Below are positions 42,065 to 54,619 of a stretch of DNA of 64,000 bases, piece by piece (position 1 is the first letter of the stretch; every line of letters starts with the position of its first letter). This DNA comes from Lepiota brunneoincarnata. Lineage: Eukaryota; Basidiomycota; Agaricomycetes; Agaricales; Agaricaceae. The stretch spans positions 434,001 to 498,000 of the forward strand of contig JAEBUN010000005.1 of NCBI GenBank assembly GCA_023014365.1. Direction: 5' to 3'. Under the pieces are notes generated by a model that was not told the origin of the DNA, made no database searches, and saw only the letters and a program-made list of their open reading frames with translations. The translations under genes and the position numbers were made by a program.

Positions 42065-44518
42065 ATGCCCTACTCTACACTCCAGTCTCTAATCCTGCAC
42101 TTATATAAACCTTTCGCCACCGCCCTCGCTTTCTTTGGAGCCCTCTTCCGGGACTGCTGTACCACGCGCCACTTCTACAGCTTCCTCGCTTTCGCACTGT
42201 GTCTCGCATCCTTGTCCGTTCTTCTCAAGCTCATGCTGCGCCGGGGGAGGCGGGAGGGGTCCGGCGGGAGGAGTGGCGGGACTGCGTCGGGTTCCACTTC
42301 TGCCGACACGCGTCGTGCGCCTCGGGCTCCTCCATCCACCTCATCACAGCGAAAGCACCGACCAGCCCAGGGCGCCAAACAAGCCCAGCAGACCCTCCCT
42401 TCCGGACACAATCCGACACTTCGTTCTCCATCGCTCCCGCCTACCTCCCCATCCGGCATCCAGACAGGGGGAGTGCTGCCCCCAGGAGCCCTTTATGATA
42501 CTACGGCACTTCACGACCCGCCCATGACCGAGACGACACAGATTATTCCCAGTCCTATTAATCGCCTTCCGCCGGAAGTACTGACAGGCGTATTCCTACA
42601 TACGTTTCCTCAACGAGAAGACACCTTCGCCGACCGGCGTGATTTACCTCCCATCTCCTTGCGCTTGGTGTGTAAGCGGTGGAGGGACATAATCGACGGT
42701 TTTCATACTATGTGGCGTTCGCTCAACCCAGTCTTGTCACCTTTCCATTGTGCAGATTCCGAGCGGGGTCACTTACTGGAGTGGTACAAGCGAGTCACTA
42801 GTGAGGTGCAAGTGTTCGACGATATTACTATCCATCTACCCGAGAAGGATCCGCGCATCGACGTGGATCTCCTCCGCTACCTCTTAAAGCTCTGTCCTCG
42901 ATCATCAGCGATCAAAGTGGTGCTCGGCTCGCACGCCAGAGCCAGCCCGGTCTTTGACCTCCTTGCACCAAACCCAAGGGACGATGGCCGTCGTGGATCC
43001 TCCGTCGGGCCGCGACTGGACAGACTACGTGTGGTAGAGTGGAACATGCAAATTCCCTTTTCCCGTCCCCTCCCACACTCCCTTAATCTTCCTTGGGGTA
43101 GCCTAAGTGCTCTTCCATGGGGTCAACTCACTTGCGTCCGACTCTACGTCACAATGTCCCTAGAAGATTGTGTGTTCGTTTTCGAACATGCAAAGGTACT
43201 TGAGCACCTTGCCCTCGGATCTGTTTCACAAGATCGGGAGGACGTCCGATATCCCACCAGTCCTTTGGAGCTATCACATCTGCGTTCACTGGACATTCAA
43301 TCCGAAATCAGTCTCTCTAGTTTGTTCCAGATGTATTTAATGCCGGAGCTGCGAAAGGTCAAGCTGAAACTCGATAGGGACGCAACTCCGCACCTGCTTG
43401 GCCTTCCTTGGGCGCAATTGACAGAGGTTGACCTTCGGTGTAGCTGGACTGTGGAGGCAGCCGAAGGTCTCTTCGGGAGTCTCGGCCCCGTCGAGAAGTT
43501 TGTTTGGAAAGGGACTCTGGCTGACGATGAGGGCTGGTCGCTGGAGAAGCGCCTCGACTCATTAAAGTCCTTTACAGCTGCGCCTGAGAAATCTGGTGGA
43601 TTTGGCATGGGGATTCATCTTGCGCGACACATTCTTCCTCCCTTGATTGAAGATGTCGACATCCCGCTAATCCCTAGTATGGGTGTATCCATCATTTCCC
43701 GAGCTTTTTCTGCTTCTCTGCGGGTAGTGACACTCAACCAAGCAATCACCCCCTCGGATTTCTTCCTGTTCCTTTCATGCGTGCAGAATCTTCAGAAGGG
43801 AAAGTTCACTGTTCAAGATACGCCGGGACCGACCTTGGTTTCATCGCTGCCTGCGTCACCTTCCGCTGACACCCACCCTCCTACTCCGCCAACGCCGAAC
43901 TATCCCGATACCCGCAGTCTTCTAACCTCTCTTGACCTTGAGCTTGGCCTTGAGCAGACTGTGCAAACCAAACGGTTCTTTAGGTCTCTTTCATTGCCCA
44001 ACGTCAGCTCCCTGACTTTCGAAGCCAAGAAACTCGCCTCGTCGGACTGCGATAGCTTGGTAGATATGCTGAAGAGAGATAGAAGCCCTATTGAAAAGCT
44101 ACATCTGCGGTGTCGGATTGGTGATGGGGGCGTCATATCGTGCTTGAAAGCCGTTTCTGCTACTGTGGTGGATTTCATGGTCTATGACAGTGATTTTGGA
44201 AGTCCATTTGGGGGTCGGATTTTTCAGGCATTGACGCATGGGCCTCCTCCCTCGGCTATGCCATTCGAGTGTTGTTTGTGTCCTCATCTGCAGCGTTTGG
44301 ATGTTTCGTCTTGCGACCTCAGCGACACGCTTAAGCCCTTGGAGGGGATGATCGATTCGAGATCTTGCTTTGGGAGTACGTGTAACAGCTGCAATGGGGA
44401 TGTCAAGAAAATCCAACACGTGAAAGTTGCAGGAAGCGCCAGGGATCAAGTAGGGGGTTTGGCGGCGCATTGGAGGCGCAAGTGGAAGGAGGAGGGTATA
44501 CGCGTCGAGCTGATGTAG
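42065..44518 (+). CDS. F-box-like protein, 817 aa, single exon
   Basis: One uninterrupted frame from the ATG at 42065 to TAG at 44516-44518. After a hydrophobic N terminus (about residues 17-58, possibly a membrane anchor) and a disordered Ser/Pro region comes an F-box at about 165-215 (INRLPPEVLTGVFLHTFP, ISLRLVCKRWRDIID), which in general binds Skp1 and recruits substrates to SCF ubiquitin ligases. The remaining 600 residues contain leucine-rich stretches (LRSLDIQSEISLSSLF, LRKVKLKLD, LTEVDLRCSW), as in the large Agaricomycete F-box families. The target is unknown. A membrane-like N terminus in front of an F-box is unusual. Lack of introns contrasts with its neighbours. Confidence 0.75.
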   Translation: MPYSTLQSLILHLYKPFATALAFFGALFRDCCTTRHFYSFLAFALCLASLSVLLKLMLRRGRREGSGGRSGGTASGSTSADTRRAPRAPPSTSSQRKHRPAQGAKQAQQTLPSGHNPTLRSPSLPPTSPSGIQTGGVLPPGALYDTTALHDPPMTETTQIIPSPINRLPPEVLTGVFLHTFPQREDTFADRRDLPPISLRLVCKRWRDIIDGFHTMWRSLNPVLSPFHCADSERGHLLEWYKRVTSEVQVFDDITIHLPEKDPRIDVDLLRYLLKLCPRSSAIKVVLGSHARASPVFDLLAPNPRDDGRRGSSVGPRLDRLRVVEWNMQIPFSRPLPHSLNLPWGSLSALPWGQLTCVRLYVTMSLEDCVFVFEHAKVLEHLALGSVSQDREDVRYPTSPLELSHLRSLDIQSEISLSSLFQMYLMPELRKVKLKLDRDATPHLLGLPWAQLTEVDLRCSWTVEAAEGLFGSLGPVEKFVWKGTLADDEGWSLEKRLDSLKSFTAAPEKSGGFGMGIHLARHILPPLIEDVDIPLIPSMGVSIISRAFSASLRVVTLNQAITPSDFFLFLSCVQNLQKGKFTVQDTPGPTLVSSLPASPSADTHPPTPPTPNYPDTRSLLTSLDLELGLEQTVQTKRFFRSLSLPNVSSLTFEAKKLASSDCDSLVDMLKRDRSPIEKLHLRCRIGDGGVISCLKAVSATVVDFMVYDSDFGSPFGGRIFQALTHGPPPSAMPFECCLCPHLQRLDVSSCDLSDTLKPLEGMIDSRSCFGSTCNSCNGDVKKIQHVKVAGSARDQVGGLAAHWRRKWKEEGIRVELM

Positions 44519-45813
44519 CGGCGGTTGCTGTGCGGCTGGGTTCGATTTTGGCTTGACGCTATTTCGTTCCATTGTTTTCGTCCATCTGATTGCTTTCGAT
44601 GTTCTACCCGTGTTTTCTTGATATCCTATCGTTGACTAATCACTTAACTGTTTTAGTAGTATTGGTAATTAGCTTATACTGTATCCTTATGACATATCGG
44701 ACTTAGAGTATCTGCCTGTTTATTTATCCTAGGTGTAGAATATTCCGTAGTAGAGATACTACGAGCATAAAAAAAGTCGACGCCTGTGGGCAAGATAATA
44801 AACCATTGTATCCCTTCGTGATTCATGGGCAGCTACGTGGAAGTCATTGAGGTGGGGCATTTTCATTTCAGGGATTCGCACAAATACACCCAGGAGCTTG
44901 ATCGCCGCGTCGCGATGATTGTCCACTCATCGGATAATGCAGAGTCCGTTTCGTGACAAGAGAGCAGTGTGACTTATGTCACCAAGATCCTAGTTGGGGT
45001 GAAAAGTGTCTGGTTGATATATGGGTGGAAGTTGTAGCATTTACCTCCGCCTGGAATGGAATATAAGATTGATTCAAGAGGACAGGTACTATATAGTGCG
45101 ATGGATAAGGATGGATAAGGGGCACACAGACAGCACCCATTTCGGATCGGTCTTTCCGCAACGGGTTCGTCTGAGCTTCTTGATTCAGCCAGTGGGCTCT
45201 AACAGCGAAGAGAAAAGGGAAGAGAGGGTGTGGGAGCAGTAGGTCCTTTGGTGCTTGGTATCAACAGCGGGAGTTTTCTTTTTTCGAGGAAAATGGCCAG
45301 CCAAAAGAAGAGTTATGCGGGGGTGCACCAAGGAGGGGGAAATGGGACACGCTAAGGGCAGGGGAAGCGAGATGGTCCAGCCCGCTCTGGTGGCTTACCG
45401 TATGGAGTTGGCTATGGGTGATTGGCGAGCTTGGGCTTTGCGGGTAACACCGAGGGGGGGGGGGGGGTCCGGATAACGGGGGTACTTTGAAAGAGTTATG
45501 TTTTTTCGTCCTTGGGGTGTTTGGATGGCACTAAGTCAATGTGCGCGTAGGGAAGTACGGAGGCCTAGAGGATAAGCTGTCAGAGTGGGTGCCCTACTTT
45601 GTTCTTATAATGAGAAAGGGCGGGCTTGGGCTCACCAAGAGGACAGGGATGATTCTCGAGCGGTCTCCCTCGCCATGGTCCATGTGCTTCATTGTGGCGT
45701 ACTAGGCTGGATGAGAAAGAGGGCATAAACTTACACAGCTTGGGAATCAAGATCAACATGAATCAACACCTTTGGTTCCTTGTTTTCTCTTCGACTAATA
45801 CGAACTGCCCTCA
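44519..45813. other. Intergenic stretch with a poly-G run
   Basis: No gene seen. A run of about 15 G (45454-45468) is the main feature; frames nearby are chance. Confidence 0.4.
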
Positions 45814-46123
45814 TCAGCCCCTGGCGTGTACGTTGGCCAGAAACGGTCCGTTGTTCTGTGCAGAGCCTTTGCACGCCATTTGCGCCGTGCTATTTCGGTG
45901 GACAATGTACCTGGGCATCAGCATCAAAATCCAGGTGGACTGCTTTAGCCTTCATCTCATGATCGTCCGCTGTACCCCTTCTTCTATGGTCTTGAAGTGA
46001 CGCACCTTGCGTCAGTTGACGAACAGCATTAGCAGAGGCGGTCCCCCCGCTCCACTCCCCAGGCGGGCGATTCGGCGATGCCAGTGTTCGAGCGCTCGAA
46101 CTGAAGGCCCGCCTCCTAAGCAT
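45814..46123 (-). CDS. Small putative mitochondrial protein, 84 aa, two exons
   Basis: Exons 46123-45911 and 45855-45814 join in phase 0 (donor GTACAT, acceptor TGCACAG) and end in TGA. The N terminus MLRRRAFSSSARTLASP looks like a cleavable mitochondrial presequence with an R-x-F/S pattern. The rest is polar and helical (ASANAVRQLTQGASLQDHRR, AKAVHLDFDADAQ). I do not recognise the family. A frame upstream of the ATG is open for another 58 codons but reads poorly. Confidence rests on the presequence, composition and clean splice phase. Confidence 0.45.
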
Positions 46124-49069
46124 AGTCTTGGCTTCAGATTCTTTGAGCTGTGACCTGCTGCAGCAATATGTCGCCAGTTTCGTCGTTACTCTTACAGGCC
46201 GCTCGAGGCGAAAGGCTCCTCGACATCGCTGAAGGACACGCTTTTCCACCATAGCACAGCTTTCCGACATTCCGGTGCCTGAACTTGTGTTTGGCATCGT
46301 GCCTTGCCCTACCTCGACTAGTTTAAAGAGCGCGAAGGGTGGAAACGGGACTCCTCAGGATCGGTCAAGCTTGCCTAGGGCTAGATATCCGATAAACAGC
46401 TCGATGCTCCCCCGGTGATCTAGGCACCTCTCGAAGTCCGGTTCTGGCGCCAAGGTACCCTATTCATCTGTCTGCGTTGTACTGGGCGCTGGGACGGTTA
46501 TACTCTTAAATGGTTCCGGTTGTCTTATTACAGTTGTTGAGGGCTTCCACGATAGGCGCTCTCTCCTCGTGGCCAACTTTGAGATTACTCGATCTCAAGG
46601 GTTGCAATTAGGGTAACGCTACTTTCTGGCTACACATCGGTAGGCGGGTTGTTGGGCTTGCGGCTGCGTGTATTTCACTGCGGCAATGCGGCTAATGAAC
46701 GAGTCTTCATGTGCCGCAGCAACACCCCGTCAGAGTTCTCCCGCCTTGCCTCACACGGTCTGCTGTGCCGTTGCGCTGATGCAACCCGATTACAGCCCTC
46801 CGTACATTCTTCGGCGGCGCTCGTGTCGATGTGCAATAACTAACAAGGTAAGCCCCCACGCTGAAGGAGTCATTATCGGTCATGACTTTTAAACGTAATT
46901 TTCCTGATTGGGGTCGCCCCACCATAAACCTTCCGGGTTTGTTATGGGTCTGCCTCGTGCATCGCTTCGAAACCCTGCCCATTATAGACAGACCTGGCGA
47001 CTTCTCTATAAAACCCCCTCTGTTCCTTATTTCCTACCCTCACCCTCTCCACGTCTTGGTTCTCTCCGTTCTCCCTTGCACTCTTTCCCCCTCTTTTCTT
47101 GACATATAACTGCCTTATATCACCCCATATCAAAATACAAATATTCATCCATGAAACTGCCTCTTAATTTCACATTTTCTCACCCAGTACTCACCCACAT
47201 TCTTTCTCCCCGCCCCGGCCGCTGTACCATTCTCGCCCTTCCCGATTACTACCGGCCTACACGGCAAGAAATATACGGCCCCCGACTCAGAACAGAAAAC
47301 CCCTCTTGCGTAAGCTCTGTCTTAAATATTCAGCTGGCGCTTACTCACTTGCTTGGTTTAGCGAACAATGGGACTGTCAGGCCGTAATGAAAATGAATGT
47401 TGCTGCAGTAGCTTCTCCATAGTGAGCACGATCATCAGGGTAAACTGACGATCAGCTAACCATCACTAGGATTTGGAACTTCTCGACGATGAGGATTTTG
47501 GTTCTGAACTCGATTATGCGGACACCATTGACATCTTCCTGGATCAATACCAACTTGACGAGTCCGAAAGACGTACCTCGAGTAAAAAATACGGACGTAT
47601 CAGTGCTTATTTGAAATCTCTTCAGGCAGGTTCATCTCCGCAGGCATTTTTTCCCCTGACCTCATCATTATGTGCTTGATCAGAGCTTCATTTCATCCTT
47701 GTTTTGCGGCCGCAGTCGTCGTCGACCAATTCTTCAGGCAAAACTAAAATCGGGTGTACCTCTGTGCGATTGTAATTGACCGAACCCAATTCTCACCGTC
47801 TCTTGTGTCACTCACCCCATTATGTGGAACCTGTCCTCCCTTTCCCCTCCCGCAACTTGTCTTACTCCACTTCGAAGATTGGCGATGCCATCCTGCACTT
47901 GTAGAAAAGTCACTGTTAAAGCCCCTCATAATCTGGTCTTGCACATCATGTTGTATACTCATAGAAGTCAATTGACGCATTCTTGTATTGTCATGTCCAG
48001 AGCAGGTGAGATGTAAGAGGCAGCAATGCAGCCACAGCTACGCTTCTTAATATACGCTTGGGGAGGGAGACCTGTGACTCGATGATACGGAACCGTGTTT
48101 AATTACAAGTCACATCATTATCGGCTTATAAGGGCTATCAAAACCACGTAGCAGGCTGTAGCGTGCCCTCGCCTCGCGGCAAGTTGGCAATAGGTTTGAT
48201 TTCATTCCACTTCTATTGACACCTCAACACGAGTGCCCTCAAAATTGGGCGGCTTGCCATCATATCGCCGAGCATCAGAACAGAAGATATGTTCTTATCT
48301 GATATGATCGGGCCCCTGGACATCTCTGATGGAACTACTACAACCGGCACGCTCGACTGTCATTGACATGCTGACGGGCCACTTCACAGAAAACTTCAAG
48401 TTTTTGGTGTGCGAGTTTCCGTCTCGAGGCTCTCCCAACGCTGTATTGCCCGCTGTCTCTCACTATCCGGCCCGACCGTTCGTTCACTACATATTTTATT
48501 AACATCAAAAGCTCAGGGCGCGGGACCGTTTTGGTTTTCAGGGACTATGGTTTATGGTTCTGCCGGCGTTGCGGTAGAGTCAGTATCCCACGTCTCGCAA
48601 CAGTCACTCGGATTCTTTTATGCCTCATTACCTAGCTACGCTATTCGGCTTCCCAGTGATACACCAGCATACCAATGCCCAAGCCCAGGTGTGAGTACCA
48701 AGGTATTAAATTTAGCATCAGATGAGGTCCGCCGAGTAGGATAGGTAGCTTACACAGGTTCACACACGTAACACGGGGCTCGGCATTAATATGACAACAC
48801 GTGGAGACACTTGGAGCAAAGAGATCCTACGTGATATGTTCATGAGCCTCAGGGCACCGTTCTGGCGTCGAACCTCATAGAGACAGGGGTAAAGCATCAG
48901 GAGGGGGATGACAGCGGTGTCTCTTGGGATGTAACGGTGCATTGAGTGGTGAGAGAGCATTACTGAGGAAGGTCTCCTTCCCATCATTCGCCTTCCCTTC
49001 TCCCACAAGTCGTGGTAGAATATTCTGATAGGTCAAGGAAATAGATATGAACCGACTCATGGAATGTAA
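46124..49069. other. Gene-poor stretch of about 2.9 kb
   Basis: No supported gene. At 47470-47635, after a CACTAG acceptor-like site, there is an acidic coherent stretch (ELLDDEDFGSELDYADTIDI) that could be an isolated exon, but no partner exon was found. The frame at 47151 starts MKLPLNFTFSHP and soon ends. Confidence 0.35.
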
Positions 49070-52000
49070 TCACGTCGAATTCGAATTAGACAGAGAGATA
49101 CCCCACCGAAACTTCTTGGACTCTAGAATTTAGACGGGCGCCCTTGGGACACGCAGATGAAGACCAACGGCCGCAACCCACTGCAACCCACCTAAAAGTT
49201 GCCCGAGTATTACACAAATTCCTGGTGTGATCCAATGGAGTTAGCATGAACCTCCACCGTCAATCTACACAGAAGGTAAGAAAGAAAGCTCTGATGCCCC
49301 TAACACTTGACCAAAATCTCTTCGTCATCCGCCCCAGTTGTATTCAGTTCTGACTGACGGGCGATGTTGATCTTTTCTGTCGGACTACAACACAGAAATT
49401 TGCCGTGACAATTACTGCAATCAGGAGGTATCCAACTCGTAGGCCCCCTTTTGTAGGAATTTTACAAGCCAGTGGACAGTCGACGCGACGTCGGCTGGAC
49501 TCTCTCATTAGTCTCTATTTGGACATGGACCCTACTTGCGCAAATCGCGATCTCGCGATTTATTTACTATTTTATTTCTATTCCCATTCAGTAAAACTTC
49601 GGTTACCTGGCATACGGACACGTAGCTAGGCTTTCCTCAGTACTCGTGCGTATAACGAGTGACTGAGGTGAGCATCCACGTTTACATCCACTATACTTAT
49701 GTTAAGCTTATGTTCGTAGTCTTATATTCTTACAGGTTAGCTAATATACAGTATTCGTGCGTATAACGAGTGACTGAGTCTTATATTCTTACACCTTTGT
49801 GTTGTATGGGTGGGAGCCATCAAAAGTCTCACTGCTTGTTAGTTCCTATCTGTATCATGATCGGCGTCGAAGTCACTGGTTATTTTGTGGAACTGGGATT
49901 GCATCATTGCTAGTCGGACGTGGGCGTTTAATGTTCCTTAGTGACCTGGAGCGATGGTCATGTTTGTTGCGGGAAACTAGAATAGATCCAGTACTAGCCC
50001 GATGGCGTGTATAGAGCGAGACGTGATGCTCAGCGCTCACTTACTTACTGCCTTTTATCGCATCTGTGAGCCAGTGGCAGTTCATCAGCAAAATCGCACA
50101 CCCTTCTGCCGTCATATTTGATCCGTTCCTCTTGTACTTTTGGCTCATTCTCGTTGGAAGACCCTTACTCCACAGTTCTCCTCTCCATTCTGGTCCCTTC
50201 CCCTTTTATTCCCCTTTGTCACAGCTCAGTACTGTGTTGGAATTATTGATTCCGGCAAACTGGCGGAATGCCCCTGACCGCCTCATGGAGGCCATGTTGT
50301 AGGTAGATTATATACACCTGTAGTTTACCAGTAGTCTTTGTCCATTTACCCCTCCCTTCCCTTCCTCTTGTCGCCCCATCGTTGTCTCCCCTCGAATATA
50401 TGCCGTCGTTGCCATACACCTTCTTTAAATGATTTCAACATACTGTACTTCATATTAATATATAGTGTTAATCAGAAGCATGTCTCATGTGCATGGCAGT
50501 CCCCTTTCAACCCTTTGGACCCTTCTCCGCTTATTTCCCCTTTTGTAGGGATGTGTAATTTTCCTGATGTTGGATGGGACAAGGATAGTTTTCAGTGAAC
50601 AGGCCATTCAGAGCGCAAAGCGGAGGAGGCTGTTGTATTTTAAAGTGGCAGGCACAACCAACACACCACTGTTCGTACCTCAAACCACCATGTGGGAGGG
50701 CTTGGTCTTTAACAGGCGTACTTGCAGTGTCGCTATGTACTGAAACCTGGGTATCCTGGCCGTGCCATTGCACTAACCTTTGGTCTTCATAGAGCCTGGC
50801 AGTCCTTTTACTTGTATATATTGAAGAGAGTCACAGAAAAGCCATAAACAGAGACTACGATTACGCTCAGGGAAGAAATATAAACGCAGAGAAAATATTT
50901 GAATATGCGAGGACGGAAGTGGAACGGGGACGTTGTCGGAATAACGGTGGCCCCCGTTGCTATGGGCTCGCGCATCACCGAGGTTCGTTACTCCACGAGA
51001 GGTGACGAGTGGTGGCCCATTACGAAACGGCGAGAATTGAATCGCCCAGAGAGGGAATTCTGGTGAGGGAAGGACCTTGTTTTTCATGAAGTTGTTGTCA
51101 CGGACTGAGACTCGCCAAAGCCGCGTCCGTTTCTCCCGGTCCTTTGACCGATCATACAATACGGCGCGTATTGTTGTTACCGAACAGGCTCTTACAGGCT
51201 GTGGAGTGATCTTGCTCACCACTATTTCAAATCTTGCGCTGAAAATTTCTTGATCGTGAAAGGGTTGGGGGGTTTGCCCTGATGGCATCACCTGGCTCAA
51301 GTTTGGGATGCCTATGAATTTGAAATTCGGCTTCGACACCTTAACATCATTATTTCTGGGATCATTTGGGACCCCAGATACCGTCCAATATTTGTCATTT
51401 TCCCACCTGTGAAACGGACACCCCAGCTAAGATTCAGGCTCTAAATCCATTGGGCAAACACTAGAAACCCTAGAACGTGTCCATATGGAAAAAAAAATTT
51501 TGTCACCACAATTCGGCGACAAGAACATTTAGCTTCTTATGGCAGAATCGAAGACGATAGCTGGACTTGTCGTCCCCTCATTCTCTCCCAAAGTCCTGCT
51601 GTACTGAAAGATATATGTGTCTACGACGAAAGTACTGGTAACTGCTCAGTTCACTTATCTGCTTCACTGTTCCGCTGGGTAGCGTTGGGGTTAGATGTGC
51701 TCGCTATGGAGGTGTATGCCCTATAATAGAATCAGTGGTGCGTTGGGTATTGACTTGGTTGCATCCCGTGGCAATTCCTGATTCTCTCTCACTCAGACGA
51801 AGATGGTGAGCATTCTGGAGTTTGTAATTTACTTGTGTCTCTTGAATAATTCATAAGGTCCGGTGTTCTTCACGCAGTTGTGCTCACAAGAAGCGCCACT
51901 GGAGTCGTAACTTGACCACGTGTGATGGATTGTGCAATGCATTGTCCGTGTCACTCCAAATGTTGTATACTGATAGTAGTTGATGTACACCGCTAGACTT

Positions 52001-52270
52001 GGCCCGGTGAGATCCCGTGGTGAGCTTGGAGTGCATCAACAGATCCGACAGCTCAATGACCAGTTTTTTTTTACCCTTCTCTGCTATGCCACCTTATATT
52101 TTCGGCAGTCAGAGTGACTGAGGAGTGCCCAGGAGCGGGAGACCACATCTGGAATACTGCTATAGATGATATACAGCGTGAGTTGAGGAAGCCTAAGTAC
52201 AGGCCACTGTAACCAGTGGCACGATGGGCCCCGGACTCTGGTTGATTGCCTTGCAAGAAATATATTATCT
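49070..52270. repeat. Duplicated block, copy A
   Basis: Colinear with copy B (54620-57660) at roughly 80 percent identity by eye. Matching landmarks include ACTTCTTGGACTCTAGA (49109 and 54648), GGCAGGCACAACCAACACACC (50648-50668 and 55220-55240), an 83-bp identical stretch (51105-51187 and 56480-56562), and CAGTCAGAGTGACTGAG-type sequence near 52108 and 57470. Compared with B it carries extra segments at about 49443-49793 (350 bp) and 50083-50568 (490 bp). No recognised gene; the longest frame (50773-51339, minus) has no domain. Confidence 0.8.
49632..49779. repeat. Pair of near-identical hairpin sequences
   Basis: A motif of about 30 bp occurs at about 49637-49667 and again at 49749-49779. 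Its arms (CTCAGTACTCGT and ACGAGTGACTGAG) are inverted repeats with one unpaired base around a GCGTATA loop. Both lie inside the 350-bp segment that copy B lacks. Confidence 0.6.
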
Positions 52271-52614
52271 CAGATATTTCCCACTAGTGATCTGCTGGCC
52301 CAGGTTTGGGGCCAGCGCTGGTCCTCCCAAGGCTGGGCCAGGCAAGGCCTACTTGGACATTGAATTTAAATTAGGCGAGTTATCGAAATAGGAGCATCCC
52401 AAGTCAGATAGCCAAATATAGACAAGCGCTGGCCGGCATGAAGAAAGATATGATGGAGGCTCATTGCGTCCCGATTCCACTAAGTGTTCCCCTCTCTGCT
52501 TCTGCAGAGCATGTATGGGTATTCTCACTATCATGTCATGGTCACTCTGCATCCTCATAATCATAACAATTTATATTGTTTGATTAAGTTACACTGAATG
52601 AAACATCCGTGACT

Positions 52615-53747
52615 TTACAAACATTGGCTGTACTGTGGGCAAAGGAGAAAATATCAGAAAGACCGAAGAGCATGAAAAGCACAGCACCACCCACCCATTG
52701 GCTTAATGCTTGGCATGTGAAAGGTGCAACACAAACTGTATCGAACATCAGGCACTGCCGGAAGGTTGACTAAATCGATGACTCGCACCTGTAGAACCAA
52801 TCCAACCCATTCCACCACATTGACCCCAATGAGGAATGGTTCCACCTCCTGTAGGGTTAGGAGGAGCAGTGGTGGGAGAAGTGGGTGCAGGAATGGTTGT
52901 GCCACCTCCTGGCGTCCGCGTTAAGCCGTGTATTGATGAATGACAATGCCTGTTGTCCATATTCCGTTCCATAGCCTTGATGCGTGTTGGGATCATTGCC
53001 ATTGCAGCAGTACGGGTCAGCTGCGTCGCAGTATGACTTGATTTTCGCGGCAGAGGGACACTGGAAGCCAACTGGACGTGGCGCAAACTAATTCCATAGA
53101 CAGAACATTAGGAAATTCATTGCAAGGGGAAGGAAGGGATAGTCTTACGCCGTTGGCATTACAGGTACCAACGTTGTATGAAAGACCAGGGATATGCCGA
53201 GGGTCACCCATGAAGATCGCAGCTGCGATCTTGTTGATTGCTGACGGTTGGATGGGGATCGATGTATCAGAGAGACCTTCGTTGGTATCTCCGCCACCGC
53301 AAAATGCATCAGTCCATGATTTGACCACCCTGTATGAGAGAGAATCAGTTAATGGAGGAGAGTCATGGAAAGAAAGAGGAGGGATGTTGTTTACGCACTT
53401 GTGAATAGCCAACGAGGACGAGTTGAGTATTTGGGCACTGGGTGTTGAAACTGTTGATGGCGGCGGCTACGGCCCTAACTCCTGCGATGACAGAGTTTGC
53501 ATAACTGACACCTCCGCATGAAGCTTGACCACCACAAGCTGGGTAGTTGATGGCCTCTGAAGTAGATCCTGGGTGGGCGTTGAGAACCAGGTTGACGACG
53601 ACACCAGCAGTGCCGTAGCCTGGAGGCGCCGTAGGTTTCACGGGCACCAAAAATGTGAATATTAGGGCAGGCACGCTTTCCGAGTTGAACCCCGGATGCG
53701 AGAGTTTGGGCAGCGAGGAGGACCAGTGGTGCAAGCAAGAGATGCAT
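52615..53747 (-). CDS. Secreted CE5 esterase (acetylxylan esterase/cutinase family) with C-terminal CBM1, 294 aa
   Basis: Exons 53747-53399, 53329-53149, 53087-52789, 52735-52695 and 52632-52615 follow in phase if three extra single bases are discounted (near 53633, 53311 and 52923, each an extra A on the plus strand). A signal peptide (MHLLLAPLVLLAAQTLASG) is followed by the CE5 alpha/beta-hydrolase: CPNIHIFGARET, the nucleophile elbow GYSQ-G with Ser about 115, many paired Cys, CDAADPYC and HQGYGTEYG for the Asp and His. A Pro/Thr/Gly linker leads to a complete fungal CBM1 (WGQCGGMGWIGST to QWYSQCL), which binds cellulose. Members deacetylate xylan or cleave cutin; the CBM1 favours acetylxylan esterase. 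As written it could not be translated, but the clean catalytic residues and splice sites suggest sequence errors rather than decay. A TATAAAG-like site lies near 53832 (minus strand). Confidence 0.83.
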
Positions 53748-54619
53748 GAGACTCGGAGGATCTTAGCCTAGGTGGATATGTTGGTTTCAGGTTTATTCCA
53801 ATGAGAAGAGATGCCCTGCACGCTCACTTTATAACTATCTGGGAAAATGTTGGAAAAGCTCGAGCATTTGATTGAAGGAATATATCCGTTGAAGAGGAGA
53901 AACTGATGTGCCGTCGCGTGGATTGTCGCGTGGATATGCGGGGGTTAATCGGAACGGAACAGAGCTACCACGTTAGCGAAGGAGGAAGTAAAAACCTCCC
54001 GTCGGCCGCGTGCTCGAGGCACCTGACTAGTATTTATAGCAATAGATACATAATTTGCATGTGTCCGGGGTGTACTTGTGTGCGTAGCTACTACTGCCAG
54101 AAAGTAGTCCTGGGAACAATGAACATACCAAGATCCTTATATCTATTATATCCGTTTAGGCCGTACGCAAAATTTCAACCTCGTAAAATCGTAACATAAT
54201 CAGTACATGCGGCAGGAGAAACCTCTGTAAGATGTCGGGAGATTCACCCTCTTATAGGAGCAGATGTGGCATCAGTGAAGCAACTGACCCTGACCCCATG
54301 TGCTTCCCCACCGTGCGAGCTGAAATTCCCACCGGTGGAAAGTCGAGAGAGCTAAATAAAGACAGTGGACAAAATAGATTCAATTACTTGTTGATTAGCG
54401 ATGAATAATGAATTTAATATAGTCCACAGGACATAACACAACCGTCGAAACTTGCGACGAGCCCTAGACTGTACTGTAGCTACATTCAGGAAACTCTACG
54501 CCCACGCTTCGTACAGCACTTCACCATCCCACCCACGTCAATGGTATTACCAAGCTGATCACCGTCACCTTCGCATATCTTCTCAACTTCCAAGACGCGA
54601 GACTGATGTAGGGTATTAG
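53748..54619. other. Upstream region of the esterase gene, no gene seen
   Basis: Short frames only. A minus-strand TTATAAAGTG stretch about 85 bp before the esterase ATG is a candidate TATA box. Confidence 0.4.

Noticed and set aside
47470..47679. Acidic coding stretch as a gene
   Set aside because: Coherent for about 55 codons but without a start, stop or partner exon that fits; kept only as a note in the intergenic entry.
52615..53747. Esterase as a true pseudogene
   Set aside because: All catalytic residues, cysteines, five splice sites and the CBM1 are intact, and the only defects are three 1-base insertions of the same type as those in ELP3 and MRP51. Sequence error is the simpler reading, though not proven.
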